The translations under genes were made by a program, and so were the position numbers. A stretch of DNA of 46,222 nucleotides from Bacteroidales bacterium. Its GTDB lineage: Bacteria; Bacteroidota; Bacteroidia; Bacteroidales; B18-G4. The DNA is taken from positions 1 to 46,222 of the forward strand of contig JAGYLD010000012.1 in NCBI GenBank assembly GCA_018401355.1, in the 5' to 3' direction. Below, in pieces: positions 1 through 11,700 of this stretch. The notes under the pieces are model-generated. The model worked only from the letters and a program-made list of their open reading frames with translations. It had not been told where the DNA came from and ran no database searches. Positions within the stretch are counted from its first letter, which is position 1. Each line of letters begins with the position of its first letter.

Positions 1-83
1 CCGAATTATTCGAATTCGAGCACAGAAGGCCGGCATGCGAACCATTGTTCAGATTGCCGCCAACGTACAGGGCGCGAAAACCA
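1..83 (-). repeat. DGR template repeat (TR), partial at left edge
   Basis: Positions 1-83 match 180-262 at a constant offset of 179. I count 7 differences: positions 7, 36, 45, 48, 54, 55 and 66, against 186, 215, 224, 227, 233, 234 and 245. On the minus (coding) strand every one falls on a template adenine. There are 14 such adenines in the segment, and none of the other 69 positions differs. This is the signature of adenine-directed mutagenic retrohoming, and it identifies this copy as the template. The match ends at position 84. The copy must continue left of position 1, because its partner runs on to about 130. AAT/AAC codons, typical of DGR templates, are frequent. Confidence 0.95.
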
Positions 84-136
84 AAGAGCACCAACAATAT
101 AACAACCTTTTTAATCATATTTAACTTATTTACCAT
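1..136 (-). CDS. Possible small ORF carrying the TR, partial
   Basis: An ATG at 134-136 overlaps the stop codon of the DGR variable protein, and an in-frame second ATG lies at 116-118. The frame stays open to position 1. It encodes a short basic-hydrophobic start (MIKKVVILLVLF) that runs straight into the TR, read in the same frame as the VR in the target gene (GFRALYVGG versus GFRALCVGG). It could be a genuine coupled reading frame, a relic of a second signal-peptide-bearing variable gene from which the TR derived, or a coincidence. It is not recognisable as an Avd-type accessory gene. The end lies outside the window. Confidence 0.3.
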   Translation of the reverse strand, partial: MVNKLNMIKKVVILLVLFGFRALYVGGNLNNGSHAGLLCSNSNNS

Positions 137-262
137 ACAAGGCAAAGCCGGGCGCTGACGATCGCATGGGAACTGCCCGCCGAATAATTCGAATTCGAGC
201 ACAGAAGGCCGGCAAGCGAACCAGTGCTCAGACGGCCGCCAACGCACAGGGCGCGAAAACCA
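130..262 (-). repeat. DGR variable repeat (VR)
   Basis: This is the 3' end of the variable-protein gene. Positions 180-262 pair with TR 1-83; the part at 130-179 should pair with TR sequence left of the window. Seven adenine-linked substitutions change six residues relative to the template: Tyr to Cys, Asn to Arg, Asn to Ser, Asn to Thr, His to Leu and Asn to Tyr. The conserved terminal coding (RLCLVW, stop) is where the initiation-of-mutagenic-homology site is expected. The extent at the low-coordinate end is inferred. Confidence 0.9.
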
Positions 263-2046
263 CCAGCCGGATCATTATCGTATTGTGTATAATAGTAATC
301 GCTTAAATAGGTGCTTGATGACCCACCAACGTCAGCAGGTATAATTTCCCCGGTTAATATTTCTGTTATATATCCGTCTTCGCTCGCGCCCTTGCCTATA
401 TATGTGTAATTAGTTGCTGTGTCGGAATCTGAAAAATATACAGGATCACTACATGTGAAAAACCTTGATCCGCCGCCGGATGCGTTATAAATATTAACTC
501 CATCCAGCCATTGCCAGATATGTCCGAATATGTCTTCAATTCCATAAAAGCAAGATCTTTCAACCGTTAATGTTGTGGAGCCTGCAATGAAAGATGGAAC
601 GCTATCGGTAAAGCCTCCTGTTATCAATCCGTATTGATTGATTTTGCCTGTCTGAAATACCGGGTTGTAGCCATTATAGTTATTCCAGTCGGATGAACTT
701 GCATTTGTGGCCCCCAAGGAAATGCTGTCCTGTGAATTGAAGCAAGCGAATTCAATCAAGTATAAATAAATCAGGCTTTTATACTGTTCGTAGGGCAAAA
801 CACTCCATCCCTCCCCTCTTTTTGCGGCGTATGCCCTGGCGTTTGTTCTTGTTATGCTTGTTGTTGCTGTATCCCCGGAAATACTGCATAAGGTATCACC
901 GGTAGATATGCTTGCATTATAGGCACCTATTGCAAAGGAATCTACCCGTACAAAATTTTCAAGCGGATATTGGCTTAACAGGATATGTTCGTAACCACTA
1001 TCTCTATAAACTCTCCGGTAATGCTCTGGTATTATAATCATCACCTGCCCGTCAGTACCATTTAATATGGATGAATCACCGTTTTGCTTGAAATAAAAAT
1101 TTGTATCAGATAAATAATAATTTATGGAACCGTCATTATTCACAATTCCGGCCTTGATGTCAGCATGCACTGGAAGCGTTTCGTGATGCGTCACCCCCCC
1201 CTCCTTTGTCAACAATGTTGATGCCTCTCCTGGTTGGTATTTTACACCATAATAATATAGGTAATCATAAACGTTATAAATATCGTTTGTATAACTATTC
1301 GTTGTATAGCTTATGGTCTGGCTTGTACTTGAAATAATGCTTTCGGCCTTGTACAAAACAATGCTTCCGGAATAAATATCGCAGTCCTCATTTGATGAGT
1401 TGTTTATAATTTCCGGAATTATGCTTTCTTCTTCTGCAAGGTTTAATATGCCAGAACTTGTAATGCTCATTCTGTTAACCGTATCAGTATTTTGCCAGAG
1501 CATTGCAGGCGTGCTGTCATTGTCAGACTTAAGTCTTATTCCAAATATGTCATTTCCGGTTGACTTCACACTGAGATTAAAAACAGCCAAATACTTTCCT
1601 CCTTCTGATGGCCTAATGATATCTTCGTTAATATCAATGCCGCTGGTGTCAGAAACATCCCAAATATGTCTATCCGAGCCGGTTAACATTTTCCATGTAG
1701 CAGCCGATAAATCAAGGGAAATCCCGGTTTCGTCGTAAAATGAAAATTCAGCGTATATGCTTTCTGTTGTGTCTTTTAACGTGGCTTCTGTAAAACTGCA
1801 ATCGCCGATTAACTCGGCATAATTACCACTTGCAAAAACATCATGCATATCATTTGTAGATAATACCGCCGAAGTCAGAAGGTATGCTTTAGCGGAATCT
1901 ACTTCAAACACAATGCTATTGGCGTTTAATGCCACACCAAAAGCTGTGTTTTTGTCCGGCACCCTAAACCATGACATGCGAAATTGAGCCTGGGAAGCCG
2001 CAAAAAGGCCCAAAAGAAAAACTGATAAAAGAAGTAAGCGTTTCAT
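130..2046 (-). CDS. DGR variable protein, C-type lectin/FGE-sulfatase fold, with signal peptide
   Basis: This is the target protein of a diversity-generating retroelement, about 638 aa from the ATG at 2044-2046. A longer frame begins at a TTG at 2061. The N-terminus looks like a Sec signal peptide (KR, then a leucine-rich core, then ASQAQ). The middle part is unrecognised. The last 270 or so residues resemble the formylglycine-generating-enzyme-like C-type lectin fold of DGR targets (YGIEDIFGHIWQWLDG, then GGFRAL and a final RLCLVW). The variable repeat covers the last 44 codons or so. Such proteins normally display a hypervariable ligand-binding face, in phages usually on the tail fibre. A signal peptide is unusual for a virion protein and could instead mean export from the host cell. 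It is the last gene of the unit starting at the promoter near 2540. Confidence 0.9.
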   Translation of the reverse strand: MKRLLLLSVFLLGLFAASQAQFRMSWFRVPDKNTAFGVALNANSIVFEVDSAKAYLLTSAVLSTNDMHDVFASGNYAELIGDCSFTEATLKDTTESIYAEFSFYDETGISLDLSAATWKMLTGSDRHIWDVSDTSGIDINEDIIRPSEGGKYLAVFNLSVKSTGNDIFGIRLKSDNDSTPAMLWQNTDTVNRMSITSSGILNLAEEESIIPEIINNSSNEDCDIYSGSIVLYKAESIISSTSQTISYTTNSYTNDIYNVYDYLYYYGVKYQPGEASTLLTKEGGVTHHETLPVHADIKAGIVNNDGSINYYLSDTNFYFKQNGDSSILNGTDGQVMIIIPEHYRRVYRDSGYEHILLSQYPLENFVRVDSFAIGAYNASISTGDTLCSISGDTATTSITRTNARAYAAKRGEGWSVLPYEQYKSLIYLYLIEFACFNSQDSISLGATNASSSDWNNYNGYNPVFQTGKINQYGLITGGFTDSVPSFIAGSTTLTVERSCFYGIEDIFGHIWQWLDGVNIYNASGGGSRFFTCSDPVYFSDSDTATNYTYIGKGASEDGYITEILTGEIIPADVGGSSSTYLSDYYYTQYDNDPAGGFRALCVGGRLSTGSLAGLLCSNSNYSAGSSHAIVSARLCLVW

Positions 2047-2079
2047 TGTTGTCGTTTTCAATTATTTATTATGAACAAG

Positions 2080-2520
2080 TTATATCATTATCATTACCTC
2101 TGTACCCTCTCCGGGGGCTGAGGTGAAAATTACTGTATCCCCCGACCGGCTATGCCCGGAGGATTGAAATACGCCGTTGATGAATACCTTATATTCATCT
2201 GTAAGTGAAAAGTAAGGAGAACAGTCAAACTCTGTTTGAGCAGCTTCAGCGACAAATACATGGTAAGGACCTTCATTGATAGTCCAGTAATCATTCAACA
2301 ACCCTTCCAATTCCGTGATAGAATCTGTCTGGGGAAAAGTAATATCTGAATGATTTAATTTGATCATCGGGGGGACTGTACCTAACATATGAATAGTCAG
2401 GTATTCCCGGTAAGGTTGCCTGGATATATGACTGATATTGGTTTTGGCCAAAGTCAGTTTAGCATCTCCGCTATTGCTCTGAATGATGATCTTACCGTTT
2501 TGATTGATTATTTTTGCCAT
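2080..2520 (-). CDS. Hypothetical protein upstream of the DGR target
   Basis: About 146 aa. I chose the ATG at 2518-2520 (MAKIINQNGK) because a strong promoter occupies 2538-2568. The longer frame to 2568 would begin inside or upstream of that promoter. The protein is mostly beta-prone, with a C-terminal half containing EYKVFINGVFQSSG and TVIFTSAPGEGTEV. That pattern is often seen in small beta-sandwich phage fibre or appendage proteins, but I recognise no family. The gap of 33 bases to the DGR target suggests co-transcription, so it may be a partner or attachment protein of the variable protein (inference). Confidence 0.75.
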   Translation of the reverse strand: MAKIINQNGKIIIQSNSGDAKLTLAKTNISHISRQPYREYLTIHMLGTVPPMIKLNHSDITFPQTDSITELEGLLNDYWTINEGPYHVFVAEAAQTEFDCSPYFSLTDEYKVFINGVFQSSGHSRSGDTVIFTSAPGEGTEVMIMI

Positions 2521-2537
2521 CGCTAAACTATTTGATA

Positions 2538-2568
2538 CAAATATAGTATGCTGAAAAAGGGATTTCAA
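2538..2568 (-). promoter_or_regulatory. Bacteroidetes-type promoter, class A, of the DGR unit
   Basis: The -7 box TATATTTG is at 2538-2545. TTG of the -33 element is at 2566-2568, with 20 bases between them. It lies inside the 10-base word AAGTTGAAAT, which is also present at the portal and fibre promoters. The expected transcript start gives a leader of about 10 bases to the ATG at 2520. Confidence 0.75.
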
Positions 2569-2721
2569 CTTGCTTGAAATGTTGCAGGGAAACTCTAATG
2601 GATAAATTCCGGGAGGTAAATTGTTGATAACTGGATAATAAAAAACGGGATATTGTTATAATGATGCAACAAATATGTTTATATTTGCAATTCACTCATC
2701 TTGTCGTTCCATCATTTCTTA

Positions 2722-2760
2722 TTTCCCAAAACCGGGTTCCTTTAGTGGTTACCCGGTTTT
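2722..2760 (-). terminator. Hairpin terminator overlapping the end of the giant polyvalent gene
   Basis: A 10-bp perfect stem (AAAACCGGGT / ACCCGGTTTT) encloses a 13-base loop that contains the stop codon at 2742-2744. A run of T follows in the plus direction as well, so it may also stop rightward transcription. Confidence 0.65.
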
Positions 2761-5700
2761 GTTTTTTTGTATGGATTTTTAACGTGCATAGGCAAAATGT
2801 TCAGCTCTTCATCCATACTTTTCAATTTTAATTTAACATCCGGGGTGAATATTTTATTCCTTCTGCACAAAGTAGTAAAATACTCCCTCTCTTGCTGGTT
2901 CATGTCTTCATACATCATATAAAATATTTCTGCCCGCAAGGAATCATTATCTTTTTTCTGTATCAATTTGACGTTATTGGCAAGTTTACCATGAGTCCAG
3001 TCCTCCTTAAAGTCCTTTTTACCCATTTTGTATGAAGCCTCATCTACATATTCACTTAACTCTGGATGAGTGTCTTTGAAAAATTCCCTATCCAATATAC
3101 GTGCCTCAATGGTGCCTTTGGGATCATAATACTCTTTTTGTTTGTCATTCATTTTACTGAACAGATGTATTTTATCCTGAATAGGCAATGTACGAAACAT
3201 ATACCTGAAAGCCTCATCTTCTTTACCAAGTAGTTTGGTGTTTATTCGTTTAGCCAGGGTTTTGGTTTTTGAATCATCCAGTATCCCTTCTTCGACACCT
3301 TCCTGATATAGTTTTTCAGCTTCGGCAATCTCTTCTTTTTCCCATAATTGCTCTATTTCCCACATTCTTTCACGGGCTTTACTTGCACCGTAAGGCTTAA
3401 TTGAAGCGTTTCGCATCATAAACAAGTCGTGGATGTCATTTTCTATGGGTTCATTGACAATATATTTGGGTGCTTTTAAAAATCCCATAAAGGACCCCAA
3501 ACTCTTAACAACCGGCTCACCTGCTTTTCGCATACGTTGGTATGATGAAATAGAAAAAGGCTCGGGTATCATGTGTTCGGCCCCTTGTGCAAATTTCGTA
3601 TGCCACGGAGCATAAATATCATATATTTCATATCCGTAATAATCCTCATTGTATATGGTTTCCAGTCCCCGGCTTATGGTCCCGGACATTGAACTTCTTA
3701 CAAACGTACCGGGAGAATGATAAAAGTGAAACATATCCTTTACATACGTGGGAAGTACAAGACGTTCATCCTCGTCATCCGGATTAATTTGAGGTACGAT
3801 TAAATCCCTTAAAGTTTCAGGGAATTTCCCGGTCATCATATATTGTATGATGGTCGCCATTACAGATTGAAAGGCGAGTAATGCAAAAACCCATGATATT
3901 TTAGGTTTTAACAAAGGTTTTCTTTTATTCCGTATAGCTTGACGGAACTCTAAGGCTTGCTCTATGGGAGCCGTCCCCATACCTCGAAAATTCCCAAGTT
4001 TCCAGGTAGTAGACCGGAACATAACCTGCATTGATGTTTTAAAAGTTTTATCCCAAAACAAATTATCAAAATTCATTTCCCCGAGACGGTCTTCTACAAA
4101 ATTCCAGGTCTGCCTGGCTAATTTGCCCCGGGTAATCTCCCCACTCATTATCCTGTTGTGATTTTCCACCAAGGCGAGCGAATATTCTTTTAGAAATAAA
4201 CCCACTTTAAGCCTCGGGATATAATACTCGAATAAAGGTTTCATGGTTAACTGGAAGAAAGCTGGCAATATTCGCAATGCAGCACCCAAATAATTCTCTT
4301 TCTTCAATGCTTCCCTGAATGAACCAATGGCATTTACTCTATAATCATTGTACATTTCCAGTTTCCCGCCACCATAAAACAGATCATCAAGCAAAGTTTT
4401 AACTTCGGGGTATTTTTTCATAAACTTTTCTCCAACCTGGGACTTACGAAATTCATCCTGGGTTAAATATTGAATAGCCCGATGCCCTGATACAGCAACA
4501 CTTGCAGGGGCGATTGGAGTCTCTATCAATTCAACCAGCCCTTTTATTATTTCCTTGGGATCGCCCTTCCCTATTCCTAAGTTTACAATTCTTCTTCCGG
4601 CTGTACCCATATTAGAGGACATTATTTCAAAAGTCTCAAAGGTAAAGTGGAAAAGGTTTAGTCCTAATTCCACCATAGTCCACAAATTTTTAATAGCCAA
4701 CGCCCCTCTGCCAATCTGGTATTTGCGAATATAGTCAGTACTTAAATGATTGTTCAGCATTCGAGCCGCATCCTTACTAACATAATATTCTCCGGGTTCC
4801 GCAAACAATCCTTCATTGGTACGAAAATACACCTTCGATATCTTATCATTCAACGTTTCAAAATCCTCGGGGGGATCCTGTCTTTTGCGAACAAATTTGA
4901 TTTTCCCCATTTCTGCCAAGTTTTCCCACATCCTTCGGGCCGTAATGAATTTCATAGCATCCGCATAAGCCCTTTCATACATTTCAATGGGATTGGTAGT
5001 TACAGGTACGCCTCCCATATCAATTCCCTCACTTATATCCATCAAGGTAGCCTTTTTCATAAAACCCTTTGCTCCTTCCAGGGGCCGTCTTTGTGAATAC
5101 CATTTTTTCCTAAAGGAGCCAGGAATAGTTTTCCACAAAACCCGGAAGTGATTTTCAAGCCATGGTAACCCCGGGGCATATTCAGACAATCGTTCATATA
5201 AATCATTGTCCAAATCCCTTATAAAATCTGCCACATCTTGTAATTCTTTCGATGGCTGTTGTTCTCCCCGTTTGATTTTATCAATAAAATCAATGCGATC
5301 TGCTGGTTTCATTTTACGAAACATGGTATGATACTTGCGTAAAGCGGATTCCAGCAGGAATTGTTCTTTATTCCTATCACCCAGCATTTCAAAGATTATA
5401 TCCACTGTGTCTATATCCGCATAAGTCTTTGGAGCCAAACGTCTGATTATCCCATCATGGAGTTCTGATATAGTCTTGCCAGCCTTCTGCAATCCGGGCA
5501 TAATATCTTCCCGGATAAATTGTGATATGACAGGAATATTGGTTTTATCAAGACTGTATTTAGGGGTTTTGTCAGAAAATAAACGTTTTTTCTCGGATTC
5601 ATATTTTACTGTCCTGTACAAGTGGTTTAGGTAGGTCCGGGAAAATTTATTACCAAAAGCATCATGAAGATCATCCACGATTCTTTTTTCATCATATTGA

Positions 5701-8700
5701 TCCATGTGCTTTTTTACAAACTGTTTAACTTGTTCGATTAAATCAGCACGTTCACCCCCTTTGCCATACTCTTTAATGTCTTCCCATAATTGCATTTGCG
5801 GGTATTGTTTCCTCCGGGGTGCGGTAATATAATCAGTATTACTGGTTTGCTTACCAGTATCTATCATTTCCAGGATCCCTTCGGGGAAAACCAATCTTTG
5901 GCGTGACAAAGACCCATCATGGACAACTATATACCGCTTAGAGCCATGAGCAGTTTCCCCGTTATCCACCATTTTTTCAATATCCTCTGTAGTAACTCCT
6001 TTAGGAATAACGCTATAACCCGTCACGTCCAAAATATTATTCAAATGCACCATCACAGCCGGATAATTGGCCTTTTCCAAAATCTCTTTGGCTATTTTGG
6101 CTTTGGTATCCATTTGATTAATGCCAAATGTTGTAAAATTCATTCGGGGAGTAAAAAGTGCCTTCCCACCTTTGTATTCGTATTCATCAGAAATCAATTC
6201 ACCATTCTTATACCCCATGAAAGTATATTTCTTATCGTTTATTACCATGTGCCCCCGAAATTCCATAGGGTTATTGTCGCCTTCATTAAGCGTATTGATA
6301 CGTTGTGCTATATCAATGGTCGAATAAACATCTTGAGTGCTGGGTTTGTGATCACCGGAAGGATGGTTGTGCATAATATATACCCCGGTTGCACCGAGTT
6401 GTTTACCGACTTTGTGCATCCAATTAGCCGGAAACATATATGAACCCGTTGGGTTGTTTGCAGTTACGGCATAATTTTCCACAATCTCCCCATGACGTTC
6501 AAATATAGCATGGGACTTTTCAATCAAAGGAGAACGGAATACATGAAAAAGATCAACGACATCCTGGGCTGTACGAATACGTTGTTTTCGGAAATCAATA
6601 TACCCTTGTTCTTTAAAATCTTTTAAGACTGTTCTTTCTTTGAATTTTTCCGGATCCCATAAGGGACTTGGTCGTCTATCATCAGCCTTCCGAACATTCC
6701 TTGGCGAGAGATTTTTACCCTTGGTTTGACGAACCGTTTTATTGAGGTTGTCGTATGCTTTTTGGATTGAGCCATAAGCGACTGTTAAATGTTTGCGTGC
6801 ATTATCAGTAAGACTGTTTTCAAAGGTACGAAAATCTTTTGAATAATCATAGGGTTGAGTTTTTTCAAACAACGGAAACCCAACCTCCATTGCCATCCGG
6901 GATAATTTATCTGTAATTGGCAAATATGGTACTTTTAATTTATCAATTCCTGCCTGAATGGTTATTTCACCTACCTGGGCCCCATACTTCTTGAATATTT
7001 TATTGGCTTGTATGGGAACGATTTTATCATAAAAATTAATTATTCCCTCGCCACCTACCTTGAGGTCAAGACCGGTAAATTCTTTAGTTTCAGTAGTGGA
7101 CATTACTTTTTCAGACATTTCTTTGCCTATAGCCTCATCTAAACCTTTGCCTTCCCAATCAGGTTGTGCAACAGATTCTTTAATTTCTCCGCTTGTTGCA
7201 TCTACGTACAACAATAAATCATCATATTTATCCTTGAATGATATTACAACAGGTTTTTTATTATTTGACCCCACTTCATTGGTAGTAATAGCATCCAACT
7301 GCTTGCTTAAATCATACCTTTTTGCCTGCAGTTCTCCGGGTGTCCATGAAATACCATCATATCCGTTTTCTGCTGCATGAACGGCCATTCTTCGGAGTAC
7401 AAGGTTAACCCATTGTGGGGTTTGTTTGAAGGGCATGTCGGGAATAATTCCGTCATTTTCTAAATCACTTCTTTCTTGTTCTATTTCATCAAGTTTGTTC
7501 CGTAAATCCTCTTTTTCTTTTGCATCTTTTGATGATCGGATTTTATCACGTAATTTGTCTGCTTCAATCCCTAATTCTTTAAAAGTTTTTCCAGAAGGTT
7601 TTTTAAACCCTTTCTTCTTCCCTTGCTGCGCCCAATCGCTCTGAATTTCTTCCAGATGAAGTAGTTTTCTACCTTCTGTATCTGTATAGTCTTTTATTCG
7701 GGCATGGGCTACTATGTTGGGTTCTTCCCAATGGGAAGATTGGAAGTTATTTGAGTGTTCTATATTGTTAAAACGTTTCATGGAATACCCAGCCTCACTT
7801 CTTGTCGTAAAAGTTCCGGGGACTGATTTCCCTGTTACTTTATTTTTGACAATAAAATATGTTCCTCCAACATTAGATTCTCTTTCAACTATTTCATATT
7901 GTGGGCTACCCGGCATCGTCAGCAGAAATTCTCCGTAATTAGATCCCCCTGGAAGCTGGTATTTCTCATAATCTGTTTCCGTGTCTGATTCTGCGATTTC
8001 TAATTGTTCAAAAAGATCATAATATTTATCAGAAAGATTTTGCAATCTTCCATCAGGCAACTCTTGGTCCATCGCCTCACCAGAAGGTGAAACTCCAGAA
8101 ACAATTTCACCATCACGATCCAAAACTACCACATCATTCGACATGGTTTTTTCTATGGTATACCCATATTCATTATCATTAAACTCCGATTCGATTTCAC
8201 GCATTGATTTAGCCAATGTTTCTACCAAAACATTTTCCTTGTTAATATCTTGTATTTCAACCTTATTCTCGTTTATCCACTGTTGGATTTCCTGTTTGGT
8301 TAAACTTTTTTTGCCTTGACTAAATTCATCAAAGCCCATCCAGTCCAACTCAGCTTGTTTCGCACCGTTTTTAAGCAACATCGCCTTAAATTGTGCCGGG
8401 GTTCCTTTTGCTTGTTTGATTTGTCCCAATGCTTGTTCAGTGGGAGAATAAAAAGTATATGGTATAGTTTCTTCTCCAAGAGGTAATTTGGATTTTACCG
8501 GAACGATACTTTTATCATAAAAGTTTTTAATGTCTGTCTTGATTCGTTGAGAAGAAGTTCCCGGGTCATATTCTATGCTTGCCTCCCTCCCGTTAATGTC
8601 AGTTAGATCCAATATCATTTCACCATCAGTCTTTTGGGCTATCCGGCCTATTTGGGTAATTTGCTCGTAAGTGGGGCGAACGTGTATGTCAATCCCATTG

Positions 8701-11700
8701 GTCTCCGGCATAACCCGTATGTTCCCCATATCCATAAATGCCAGCATATTGGGGGTGCTGCTACCCATCCATTTTTTATTCGTATAATAACGGCGGGGGC
8801 TGAAAATTGTCGCCTCTTCTCCCTGACTATCAGGTTGTTCAAAAAATGCAGCACCAATATTGCGATGATCATACATTCTGGGGGATCCAAAATGTAGCAT
8901 TTCCCCATTTGGCAATATATATCCTGCCGACTTGTAATCTTCCGTGGTACCAAATTCTTCAATAGCACGATCAATAACACGGTCTATAGTGCGTTGATCA
9001 GGTGTTGCAACCTCTCTGTGGGGTGAAGGATACATCTCTTGCTGCTCTTGCAAATCATTTCCAATCTCATCAATATCTCTGTCAATATCAGGTCGCTTCC
9101 CTTTATTAGGTAACAATTTGCTAATTTCAGCCTTTCTTGTAGCCGGGAACATCCATCCTTTGTGTTTACCATGCCACTTGCCCTCTAATTGTTTTAAAGC
9201 ATCTTTGTTTTCCTTAGTATCTCCAACAACAACAAAGGCTTTTGGCGAAATATCTTTGATTATTAATTCACCGGTAAGCGGCGTTTCTATCGCCTCCGGC
9301 GAAGGTTTATCGGGTTGAGGTGTATCTGGTTTCAAGTTTTGTGCCCAATCTATTTCCTCGGCCACTCTTCCGTCTTGTATAGCCCTTAATACATTCATCT
9401 TGTTTCGTACAATCGCCCTCCTTCGTGTATCGCTGGAAGAATCATTAAACACCATATTGACTTCTGAAGGACTTTTGGTATTTCTCCGGGAAATACGGCC
9501 CATGATTTGTTGCACCAGGTTGCCGGAATAATTAGGTGTCACCATATACAATGACCTGGGATCATCCCCGGCCTGATCATCAAGATCAATTCCCGTGGAC
9601 GCACTCTGTGGAGTACCAACCACAATATCTGCATCACCTCGTTGAAACATAAGATTGGCCTCAGACTTATTGGCCGCACCATATATTTTGGCTACATTAT
9701 ACCCATCAGCCTCTAATCGTTTTACGAATGCCCCTATAAACCCAGGCACCATTCTATCCAGCCCTTTAATAAATGTTGGATGAATACCTTCGGCAATCAC
9801 AACCACCTTCTTCCCGGCCTCCATATCCTTTTTCACCCGATCCAATACATAATTGATTTTCCACTGTTCATTCCAGCGGCTCAATTCATTAGAACGTTGA
9901 CCCCGGATATGTTTCAGTTTCTTTGGATGAACAAACCCGAACTCGTTAGCCGCATTAGCCTCTACGTCCTCCCAATAATCTTCAATAGCTTCATGTTCTG
10001 TTAATTGATCTGCCTGCATAGAAAGAGTACTTTCACCAATATCACCCCAAAAAGGATATTCTCTTCGCAACATAGCCCCGCTTTCAATAATAGCATTACG
10101 CAAACGAATAAGATTGTTACGCACCATTTGTGGGTTGGATCCTTTGGCCAAAGTAACCTCTGTTTCAATCTCTCCTTTATTGTTTCGTTTTCTTTGTACA
10201 CGCAATCCCAGCATTGCATATACTTCCTCCGGTCGCATGCCGGCTACTTGCGATATAAAATAAATAGCACCTCTTTGGGTATCCATTGGGGTAGCGGTGG
10301 CAAATAATCGTTTTTCCGCAACAAGGTTATCAGCAGCAATCGTTTTTAAACTTTCAGGATTTTTCAAATTGTGTGCTTCATCAAACAGTATCAATCCATA
10401 CTCACCTTTACCAACCTTCCCGGTGCGAATATTATCATAAGTACCCAATTCAAATTTACCCATATCAATACCCATTGCCTTGGCATCTTTGGCAAAATTG
10501 TTATCAATAATTTGTTTGTTTTGTGTGATAATCATCACCTTTTTCCCGGTAAGTTTTTGGAATTGATCAGCAATACCTAATAATTGCCGGGTTTTCCCCA
10601 CACCCGTTCCATCTGCCAACATAAACGCTTTACCATCATTGTCGATTAAATGTGTCAGGGCATGATTAATCCCAAATAACTGGTCGGCATCAACCTGGTA
10701 TGTCTCCGGTGATACGTGAGGGTGATGATCAGGCATATTCTGTTTATCAGCATATACTAACCCTGGTTTTCCTCCTTTTTCTGCAGGTCTGTCAATTCGA
10801 TCTCTTCGATCTCGCTGAGTTGAGTGTCCAGATCCCTGTCGAGGTTGATCGGGTAATTCCGGGTGGTCTGGAGTTTTTTCTTTTGGAGTTTTTTGTAAAT
10901 CTCGCTTTGAATCTGTTGTGGGCTTTTGTTCTTGATCTTTGCGATCAACCCGATCATCTTTTTCAACCCTTTCTTCCGATTTTCCTGGCTTTGGTTCATC
11001 TTTTTCTTTTGTTTTAAGTTGACTATTTACCAATTCACTGAGGACCTTTAATTGTCTGTCGTTTAATGCAAATGGAAAAGCAGTAAAATATTCCGGGTCC
11101 TCATTTATTTTGTCTTGCAGTGCCTTCCAATTTATTACTCCATCAGAAGCAAAATCATCTACCACATCCTGTATCTCTCTGTCCGCAACCAATTCATCCG
11201 CTTTATCCTCTTTGGGAGAATCCATTTCCTCCAATTGTTTGGCCCATGCCTCCATTTCTTCGATTGGTATAAACTCTATACCGGCATGTTTCCCGGCCCC
11301 ACCTGTCGCATTAACAGCAACACCTCCCTCGTGATAAAAACTTTGCAATTCATCCAGCATTATATTGGCTGCCACCGTCTTTTTCCCTTCCTGAATGTTT
11401 TGAAAGGCTTGTTTTTTTTGCGAATTACTTAACTCTGGAACATACACATTCTGAAAATCCGGATTTGCACGTATGGCAAGTTGTATAAAATCCTGGACTT
11501 CCTGTGGATAATCTTTCAATGATGGATGACTTAAAATCTCCTCCTGACTCATTTTTACGGGGGTACGTTTGACTTTCTTGCCTCGCTGGTCATAGAGGGT
11601 ATAAATATAGCTACCTGTCCTCTCAGCCTTAAATCCAAGCTCTTTAGCAGTAACTTCAATCGCATTGGCCGTTTGAAAATTCTTTTTACGTTGACGTAAA

